Assembly: GCF_021391675.1 (NCBI RefSeq)
Contig: NZ_CP090095.1
Span: 1,059,501-1,123,500, forward strand
Origin: Neorhizobium galegae
GTDB lineage: Bacteria > Pseudomonadota > Alphaproteobacteria > Rhizobiales > Rhizobiaceae
Length of the DNA: 64,000 bases
Direction of reading: 5' to 3'
Positions 58,220 through 64,000 of this stretch are shown here, in pieces. The position numbers were made by a program, and so were the translations under genes. The notes under the pieces are model-generated. The model worked only from the letters and a program-made list of their open reading frames with translations, made no database searches and was not told the DNA's origin. Position 1 is the first letter of the stretch. The number at the start of each line of letters is the position of its first letter.

Positions 58220-58316
58220 GGGGGCCACGCCCACAAAGCTCGCCAAGTAGTCATTGGCTCCGCCCCCCTCATCCGACCCTTCGGGCCACTTTCTCCCCGC
58301 TGGGGAGAAGAGGGTG
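58170..58316. repeat. RIME-like palindromic repeat element
   Basis: About 147 bp with two eight-base hairpins, TTCTCCCC-AGC-GGGGAGAA (left) and TTCTCCCC-GCT-GGGGAGAA (right), and an inner pair GATGAGGGGG / CCCCCTCATC (58215-58224 with 58264-58273). The arms make one large palindrome. This matches Rhizobium intergenic mosaic elements (RIME). It sits on the 3' end of the ParD-like gene. Confidence 0.8.
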
Positions 58317-58599
58317 CCAGCCTCGAAGGCCAACCCTTATCCGTGGGCATCTCAGCAGACTTCCCCCAAGTCGCTCGCAAAATCCTTCTCCCGCGCCGCC
58401 AAAATCCCGATTATGGTCGGATTGTGATTTTGCAAACCACCTGTTTGCCAACGCGGGCATTCTGTCCATCTAGTGAGGGTTAATGCTTTCTTTGTCGTCG
58501 CAGACCGTCAAAGGGAAACAGTTTTGCCTTCTTCTCGCCCTCGATTGACTAAGACGACCTAACCGATAGAGTTTCGGCAGAACCACAGGAGGGAACCTC
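58220..58599. other. region between RIME-like element and sbp
   Basis: 380 bp. The first 97 bp are the right half of the RIME-like element. The remainder holds no gene I can support. A possible sbp promoter is TTGACT (58545-58550) with a TAGAGT-like -10 (58567-58572). The ribosome-binding site before sbp is AGGAGGGAA. Confidence 0.4.
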
Positions 58600-59658
58600 A
58601 TGTTCAATTTTGCCCCGGGATTGAGCCAGCGACTGGGTGCGCGTCTGGGCGCCGTCGCCCTTGGTCTGTCCCTGACGGCCGGGATGTCGGCCGGCATCGT
58701 TGCACCGGCTTTTGCCGATAGCCAGCTTCTCAACGTCTCGTACGATCCGACCCGCGAGCTCTACAAGGATTTCAACGCCGCCTTCGCGAAATACTGGAAA
58801 ACCCAGGGCGGCGAGGATGTGACGATCCGCCAGTCGCATGGCGGTTCCGGCGCGCAGGCCCGTTCCGTCATCGATGGCCTTGAGGCCGATGTCGTGACGC
58901 TGGCGCTCGAAAGCGACATCAACGCGATCGAGAAGTCCGGCAAGATCAAGGCCGGTTGGCGTGACCGTTTGCCGAACCATGCATCGCCCTACACGTCGAC
59001 GATCGTCTTTCTCGTCCGCAAGGGCAATCCGAAGGGGATCAAGAACTGGGGCGACCTGGTGAAGGGCGACGTATCGATCGTCACGCCTAACCCAAAGACC
59101 TCGGGCGGCGCCCGCTGGAACTACCTTGCCGCCTGGGCCTGGGCGAACGAGGAGTACAAGGGCGATCAGGCCAAGATCAAGGCCTATGTCGGCGAGCTTT
59201 ACAAGCGCGCTCCGGTCCTCGATACGGGCGCCCGCGGCTCGACGGTCACCTTCGCGCAGCGCCAGATCGGCGACGTGCTGCTTGCCTGGGAAAACGAGGC
59301 CTATCTCGCCGGCGCGGAATTCGGCAAGGATGCCTTCGAGATCGTCGTTCCGCCGATCTCGATCCTCGCCGAGCCTCCGGTCGCAGTGGTCGATGCGACC
59401 GTCGATTCCAAGGGTACCCGCAAGCAGGCTGAAGCCTACCTGCAGTATCTCTACTCCGACGAAGGCCAGAATATCGCGGCGAAGCACTTCTATCGTCCTT
59501 CGAAGCCCGATGTGGTAAAGCCGGAATTGTTGAAGGCGCTGCCGAACATCAAGCTCGTCACCATCGACGATCCTATCTTCGGCGGTTGGAAAAAGGCGCA
59601 GCCCGAACATTTCGGTGACGGCGGTGTTTTCGACCAGATCTACAAGCCCGGTAAGTAA
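58600..59658 (+). CDS. sbp: sulfate ABC transporter substrate-binding protein
   Basis: 352 aa periplasmic protein with a signal peptide (cleavage after AFA near residue 39). [43 protein letters not shown] and [19 protein letters not shown] are signature segments of Sbp/CysP; HGGSG makes key sulfate contacts. The genes cysT, cysW and cysA follow. sbp or cysP cannot be told apart with certainty. Confidence 0.94.
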   Translation: MFNFAPGLSQRLGARLGAVALGLSLTAGMSAGIVAPAFADSQLLNVSYDPTRELYKDFNAAFAKYWKTQGGEDVTIRQSHGGSGAQARSVIDGLEADVVTLALESDINAIEKSGKIKAGWRDRLPNHASPYTSTIVFLVRKGNPKGIKNWGDLVKGDVSIVTPNPKTSGGARWNYLAAWAWANEEYKGDQAKIKAYVGELYKRAPVLDTGARGSTVTFAQRQIGDVLLAWENEAYLAGAEFGKDAFEIVVPPISILAEPPVAVVDATVDSKGTRKQAEAYLQYLYSDEGQNIAAKHFYRPSKPDVVKPELLKALPNIKLVTIDDPIFGGWKKAQPEHFGDGGVFDQIYKPGK

Positions 59659-59671
59659 GTCGGAATATTAA

Positions 59672-60529
59672 ATGATCCATAACGCCACTGCCTCACCGGC
59701 AAAGTGGCGACTGAAACGGCCGAGCATCATCCCGGGTTTCGGGTTGACGCTCGGCTTTTCGCTCGCCTACCTGTCGATAATTATCCTGATCCCCGTTGCC
59801 GGCCTGCTTTGGCGTACCGCCGGGCTTGGCTGGAGCGGGTTTTTCGCTGTTCTGACCGACCGGCGCACGCTGGACGCACTTTATATATCCTTCGGCACCG
59901 CCTTTGCGGCCGCGCTGGTCAATGTCGTCTTCGGCACCGTCGTCGCCTGGGTGCTGACCCGTTACAATTTCCCCGGTCGCCGGCTGATCGATGCGATCGT
60001 CGACCTGCCGTTCGCGCTGCCGACGGCGGTCGCCGGTATTGCGCTTGCAGCGCTCTATGCGCCGAACGGCTGGGTCGGTTCGCTGTTCATGCCGTTCCGC
60101 ATCGCCTTCACGCCGCTCGGCATCGTCGTCGCGCTGGTCTTCATCGGCCTTCCCTTCGTGGTACGCACCGTGCAGCCGGTCATGGAGGAACTGGACCGCG
60201 AGGTGGAGGAAGCCGCAGCCACGCTCGGCGCCAATCGCTTCCAGACGATTTCGAAGGTGATCCTGCCGGGGCTGACGCCGGCGATCCTGACCGGTTTTGC
60301 GCTCGCCTTCGCCAGAGGTGTCGGCGAATACGGCTCGGTCATCTTCATTGCCGGCAATATTCCCTACGTCTCAGAGATCGCGCCGCTCCTCATCGTCATC
60401 CGGCTGGAGGAGTTCAACTATGCGGGTGCGACGGCGATCGCCACCATCATGCTGATCATCTCCTTCGTGATGCTCTTCATCATCAACCTCATCCAGGCCT
60501 GGAACCGAAGGAGATACGGCAATGTCTGA
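59672..60529 (+). CDS. cysT: sulfate ABC transporter permease CysT
   Basis: 285 aa, six-helix permease. The EAA-like loop EEAAATLGANRFQTISKVILPGL is present, with FARGVGEYGSVIFIAGNIPYVSEI downstream, as in CysT/CysU. It follows sbp by 13 bp and overlaps cysW by eight bases. Forms the translocation channel with CysW. Confidence 0.95.
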   Translation: MIHNATASPAKWRLKRPSIIPGFGLTLGFSLAYLSIIILIPVAGLLWRTAGLGWSGFFAVLTDRRTLDALYISFGTAFAAALVNVVFGTVVAWVLTRYNFPGRRLIDAIVDLPFALPTAVAGIALAALYAPNGWVGSLFMPFRIAFTPLGIVVALVFIGLPFVVRTVQPVMEELDREVEEAAATLGANRFQTISKVILPGLTPAILTGFALAFARGVGEYGSVIFIAGNIPYVSEIAPLLIVIRLEEFNYAGATAIATIMLIISFVMLFIINLIQAWNRRRYGNV

Positions 60530-61400
60530 AGACGCCCGCTCCGCACTCGGCAAACCGCCGGCCTTCCGCAGTCCCGCCGACGAGCGGCCGCTCGCAAAGA
60601 TCCTGCTGATCGGGCTGGCGCTCGCCTTCCTCGCCTTCTTCCTGCTTCTGCCGCTGGTTTCCGTCTTCGTCGAAGCCTTCCGCAAGGGCGGCCAAGAATA
60701 TTACGAGGCCCTGATCGAGCCGGATGCGGCCGCAGCGATCCGCCTGACGCTTCTGGTGGCGGTGATTTCGGTTCCGCTCAACCTCGTCTTCGGGCTCTGC
60801 GCCGCCTGGGCGATCGCCAAGTTCGAATTCAAGGGCAAGTCCTTCCTGATCACCCTGATCGACCTGCCGTTCTCGATCTCGCCGGTCATTTCCGGCCTTG
60901 TCTACGTGCTGCTCTTCGGTTCCAGCAGCCTGCTTGGCCCGATCCTCAAAAGCCACGGCATCACCATCCTGTTTGCGGTGCCGGGCATCGTGCTCGCCAC
61001 CGTCTTCGTCACCTTTCCCTTCGTCGCGCGCGAACTGATCCCGCTGATGGAGGACCAGGGCACCGGCGACGAAGAGGCGGCCCTGTCGCTCGGCGCATCC
61101 GGCTGGCAGACCTTCTGGTATGTGACGCTGCCGAACATCAAATGGGGCCTGCTCTACGGCGTGCTCCTCTGCAACGCCCGCGCCATGGGCGAGTTCGGCG
61201 CCGTCTCGGTCGTCTCGGGCCATATCCGCGGCCTCACCAACACCATGCCGCTGCATGTGGAGATACTCTATAATGAGTATAACTTCGTCGCGGCCTTCGC
61301 GGTGGCCTCGCTGCTGGCCTTGCTGGCGCTCGTCACCCTTGCATTGAAAACCCTTCTCGAACTTCGGTTCGGTGCCGGCGCTGCCGGCGGCAGGCATTGA
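60522..61400 (+). CDS. cysW: sulfate ABC transporter permease CysW
   Basis: 292 aa, six-helix permease. The loop DEEAALSLGASGWQTFWYVTLPNI and MGEFGAVSVVSGHIRGLTNTMPLHVE are characteristic of CysW. Overlaps cysT and is followed by cysA after 15 bp. Confidence 0.95.
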   Translation: MSEDARSALGKPPAFRSPADERPLAKILLIGLALAFLAFFLLLPLVSVFVEAFRKGGQEYYEALIEPDAAAAIRLTLLVAVISVPLNLVFGLCAAWAIAKFEFKGKSFLITLIDLPFSISPVISGLVYVLLFGSSSLLGPILKSHGITILFAVPGIVLATVFVTFPFVARELIPLMEDQGTGDEEAALSLGASGWQTFWYVTLPNIKWGLLYGVLLCNARAMGEFGAVSVVSGHIRGLTNTMPLHVEILYNEYNFVAAFAVASLLALLALVTLALKTLLELRFGAGAAGGRH

Positions 61401-61415
61401 AAGGTCTGAGGCTAG

Positions 61416-62453
61416 ATGGAAGTCACCATCAACAATATCCGCAAGGAATTCGATCGTTTCCCGGCGCTGAACGACGTGTCGCTGAAGATCGCATCCGGCG
61501 AGCTGATCGCGCTGCTCGGCCCCTCGGGCTCCGGCAAGACGACGCTCTTGCGCCTCATCGCCGGCCTCGATTACCCGACATCGGGCAAGATCTTCTTCGG
61601 TGACCAGGATGCCTCGCATCATTCGGTGCAGGAGCGCAATGTCGGGTTCGTCTTCCAGCATTATGCGCTGTTCCGGCATATGACGGTCGCCGAGAATATC
61701 GGCTTCGGCCTCAAGGTCCGGCCGACCGCCAGCCGCCCGCCCAAAACGGAAATCCGCCGCCGCGTCTCCGAACTCCTGGAGATGGTCCAGCTCGGCGGGC
61801 TTGAGAAGCGTTATCCGAACCAGCTGTCCGGCGGCCAGCGCCAGCGCGTCGCACTTGCCCGCGCCATGGCGATCGAGCCGCGCATCCTCCTGCTCGACGA
61901 ACCGTTCGGCGCTCTCGACGCCAAGGTGCGCAAGGAACTCCGCCGCTGGCTGCGGGAATTCCACGACCGCACCGGCCACACCACCGTCTTCGTTACCCAT
62001 GACCAGGAAGAGGCGCTGGAACTCGCCGACCGCGTCGTGGTCATGAGCCAGGGCAAGATCGAGCAGGTCGGCTCGGCTGACGACGTTTATGACCGGCCGG
62101 GCTCGCCCTTCGTCTTCTCCTTCATCGGCGAGTCCTCGCAGCTCCCGGTCGAGATGAAAGACGGCACCATGCTTTTCCAGGGCCAGCCGATCGGCATTGC
62201 GGAGGCGGGCGACGGGGCAGGGGAACTGTTCTTCCGGCCGGAAGACGTGACGCTTGTCGACGCGCCGGATGCGCTGTTCGGCAAGGTCACCGCCTGCCGC
62301 CGCCTCGCCGGCACCCGCATCGCCGAGATCGATATCGCCAATGAGGGTCACGCGCCGTATCACGTCGAGGTGGAGGTGCCGCTGCATGCGCCGATCGAGC
62401 TCGGCAGCGAAACACGCTTCCGTCCGACACGCTGGAAGGTTTTCCGCAAATAG
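61416..62453 (+). CDS. cysA: sulfate/thiosulfate ABC transporter ATP-binding protein CysA
   Basis: 345 aa. Walker [10 protein letters not shown], signature [14 protein letters not shown], Walker [16 protein letters not shown] and H-loop [16 protein letters not shown]-terminal TOBE-like domain follows (about residues 240-345), normal for the CysA/PotA group. Energises sulfate import. Confidence 0.95.
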   Translation: MEVTINNIRKEFDRFPALNDVSLKIASGELIALLGPSGSGKTTLLRLIAGLDYPTSGKIFFGDQDASHHSVQERNVGFVFQHYALFRHMTVAENIGFGLKVRPTASRPPKTEIRRRVSELLEMVQLGGLEKRYPNQLSGGQRQRVALARAMAIEPRILLLDEPFGALDAKVRKELRRWLREFHDRTGHTTVFVTHDQEEALELADRVVVMSQGKIEQVGSADDVYDRPGSPFVFSFIGESSQLPVEMKDGTMLFQGQPIGIAEAGDGAGELFFRPEDVTLVDAPDALFGKVTACRRLAGTRIAEIDIANEGHAPYHVEVEVPLHAPIELGSETRFRPTRWKVFRK

Positions 62454-62686
62454 CGTTTCTGCAGCCTCGAGATGACATGGGTCGCCCGTACACGCAGCGG
62501 CATATATTGTGCCGCTGAAATCGCAGTGCACGCGCCGTTATTGCGTGACGTTTTTACCTTAATCACGGAAAGTTTTCCAAAATTGATATGTGTCAATTGT
62601 TGATTGACGCAGAACAGGTAAGAACCTTATGGGCGCAAGCTCTGACGAAATGCAGGCCTAACGCTTATTTCCGCGACGGATAACCT
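62454..62686. promoter_or_regulatory. promoter region of the DUF2156 gene
   Basis: AATTGA-N6-TCAATT palindrome (62581-62598; inner TTGAT-ATGT-GTCAA resembles an FNR-type box). Just after it a promoter fits: TTGACG (62604-62609), 17 bp, TTATGG (62627-62632). Nearer cysA a seven-base hairpin (62496-62516) could stabilise the cysA 3' end. No gene in this stretch. Confidence 0.5.
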
Positions 62687-64000
62687 ATGGCAGACATTGC
62701 CCACCTCGAAGAACCCTCAGAGCCGGTCGCCGGCTCGCCCGCAAAGCAATCGGCACAATCGGCCATCTCTATGGGGAGGGTGCTGATTGATCGCCTGACT
62801 CCCGATACGAGCATTCTTCTGTCTTTCGGTTTCGTTCTGTTCGTGATCGCGCTTGGCGTGAGTGTTTTCCTCGAGGAAAATCTGGTGAGGCTCGGCTGGA
62901 GCCTGCTTCTGTCGAACACCAATATCCAGGCACCGACCGGCCTGGCGCTGACGCTCCTGATCGGCACGCTTGCCACCAACCGGCTGCGGCGCCCGCGGCG
63001 CTGCCGCAAGCCGCCGGCGAGCGACGAGATGAACCGCGCCATCGAAATTCTCGCCACCCAGCCGAATGCGAGCGCCGGTCTCGTCCGCCTCGGCGACAAG
63101 AAGCTGCTTTTTTCCGATTGCGGCAACGCGTTCATCATGTACGCCCAGCAGGGCCGTTCCTGGGTGGCGCTGTTCGATCCCATCGGCCCCGGCAGTGCCT
63201 GGTCCGGCCTGACGCTCAAATTCATGGAACATGCCCGCAAGTCGGGCTGCCGTGCCGTTTTCTATCAGGTCTCCCCGGATTTTCTGCCGCTCACCGTCGA
63301 ATCCGGGTTGAAGCCCTACAAGCTCGGCGAACAGGCGGTGGTTGACCTGACGAAATTCGACCTCAAGGGTGGCACCCGGATCAGGCTTCGGCGCGCGGTC
63401 AACCGCGCGGTTCGCGACGGTCTTGAGTTTTCGATGATCGAGGCAGATGACGTGCCCGCAGTTTTCGATGAACTCCGGTCCGTCTCCCGTGTCTGGCTGA
63501 CGGCCCAGAATGCCACGGAAAAAGGCTTTTCGCTCGGAACCTTCCAGCCTCAATACGTGGCGGCCGGCCCGGTTGGCGTCATCCGCATCGAGGGCAAGAT
63601 TGTTGCATTCGCCAACGTCCTTTCGACCGGCTCCGCCGGGGACGCCTGCATCGACCTGATGCGACACCTGCCGAATGCTCATCAGGGCATGATGGTCTTG
63701 CTGTTCGTGCGGATCATGGAGCATCTGAGGGCTGCAGGTTTTCGCACCCTCAACCTCGGCATGGCGCCGCTTGCCGGCCTTTCGACCCATAGCAAGGCGC
63801 CGCTCTGGAACCACGTGTGCGAGCGCATCTTCCAGAATGGCGAGCGTTTCTACAATTTCCGCGGCGTGAGGTTGTTCAAGGACAAGTTCGATCCGGAATG
63901 GCAGCCGCGTTACATCGCCGTCTCCGGCCGTGGCCTGCCGGTCGTTTCACTGGTCGATGTTACCATGCTGATCGGCGGCGGGCTGAAGGGCATCCTTCGC
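62687..64000 (+). CDS. DUF2156/MprF-like lysylphosphatidylglycerol synthase family protein (incomplete at window end)
   Basis: At least 438 aa; the window ends before the stop. After about 40 polar residues come two hydrophobic helices (about ILLSFGFVLFVIALGVSVFL and the LALTLLIGTLA region). Then from about residue 124 a DUF2156 domain follows: LLFSDCGNAFIMYAQQGRSWVALFDPIGP, IRLRRAVNRAVRDGLEFSMIE, and CIDLMRHLPN with NLGMAPLAGLS. This is the synthase part of MprF/LpiA, which moves lysine (or another aminoacyl group) from tRNA to phosphatidylglycerol. The long flippase part of true MprF is not present upstream. The start has no strong ribosome-binding site. Confidence 0.8.
   Translation, partial: MADIAHLEEPSEPVAGSPAKQSAQSAISMGRVLIDRLTPDTSILLSFGFVLFVIALGVSVFLEENLVRLGWSLLLSNTNIQAPTGLALTLLIGTLATNRLRRPRRCRKPPASDEMNRAIEILATQPNASAGLVRLGDKKLLFSDCGNAFIMYAQQGRSWVALFDPIGPGSAWSGLTLKFMEHARKSGCRAVFYQVSPDFLPLTVESGLKPYKLGEQAVVDLTKFDLKGGTRIRLRRAVNRAVRDGLEFSMIEADDVPAVFDELRSVSRVWLTAQNATEKGFSLGTFQPQYVAAGPVGVIRIEGKIVAFANVLSTGSAGDACIDLMRHLPNAHQGMMVLLFVRIMEHLRAAGFRTLNLGMAPLAGLSTHSKAPLWNHVCERIFQNGERFYNFRGVRLFKDKFDPEWQPRYIAVSGRGLPVVSLVDVTMLIGGGLKGILR

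Noticed and set aside
58170..58316. CRISPR-like or IS-end interpretation of the palindromes
   Set aside because: Only one unit with nested palindromes, no spacers, no transposase, no target duplication seen; a RIME-like repeat explains it.
62496..62516. Hairpin after cysA as a terminator
   Set aside because: Seven-base stem but no T-tract; kept only as a possible mRNA 3' stability hairpin.

Overview
The window looks like a chromosomal segment of an alphaproteobacterium of the order Hyphomicrobiales, most likely Rhizobiaceae (Rhizobium/Agrobacterium/Neorhizobium-like). The evidence is the high and even GC content, the GANTC methyltransferase CcrM, a BioR/BioY pair with BioR operators, Zur-type boxes over a Tro/Azt-type zinc transporter, a RIME-like palindromic repeat, and the gene groups ispH-thrB-rnhA, mutY-DUF721-dsbA-smc-ppdK and thrC-M16 peptidase-rimJ-EAL. 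Almost everything is ordinary housekeeping DNA. I saw no prophage, insertion sequence, CRISPR array or large accessory island.

Layout. 0.1-9 kb: a MazG-like pyrophosphohydrolase, GrpB, TldD and the complete aa3 cytochrome c oxidase operon on the minus strand (coxB-coxA-ctaB-coxF-ctaG-coxC-SURF1), with an FNR-type box in the coxB leader. 9-14 kb, plus strand: an IalB-family protein, ispH, thrB, rnhA and small enzymes. 13.8-16.6 kb: a zinc ABC transporter led by a 40-codon membrane ORF under two Zur-like boxes. 16.6-24 kb: peroxiredoxin, DsbD-N-like protein, YqgE, CsbD, a zinc metallopeptidase-like protein, a small RNA resembling mmgR, an acyl-CoA dehydrogenase, two DUF1801 proteins and an HxlR regulator. 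24-31.6 kb: an EAL phosphodiesterase, RimJ, an M16 peptidase, thrC, a lipoprotein and a HAD phosphatase. 31.7-35.7 kb: bioR-bioY-DUF1284, an ArsR/NIPSNAP/ABM group and an MntA/HepT toxin-antitoxin pair. 35.8-47.8 kb: ccrM, an S24-like regulator, HAD, mutY, DUF721, dsbA, smc (interrupted by one extra base) and ppdK. 47.8-53.8 kb: a ParE/antitoxin pair, GNAT and VOC proteins, lipoproteins, DUF1499, an MBL hydrolase, tRNA-Pro(CGG) and a LacI regulator. 53.9-62.5 kb is a sulfate block: cysH-cysD-cysN (minus), a divergent four-cysteine Rrf2 regulator, an orphan antitoxin broken by a RIME-like element, and the sulfate importer sbp-cysT-cysW-cysA. The window ends inside a DUF2156/MprF-like gene.

How the parts work together. 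Sulfate enters through Sbp-CysTWA, is activated to APS by CysDN, and is reduced by a [4Fe-4S] CysH. No cysC is present or needed if CysH acts on APS. The cox operon carries both oxidase subunits and assembly factors for heme (CtaB) and copper (CtaG). BioR probably represses bioY. The strongest items for follow-up are the smc frameshift, a candidate FNR-driven RNA between smc and ppdK, the tiny ORF coupled to the zinc transporter, atypical catalytic residues in HepT and in the S24-like regulator, and a short MprF-like protein behind a palindrome.
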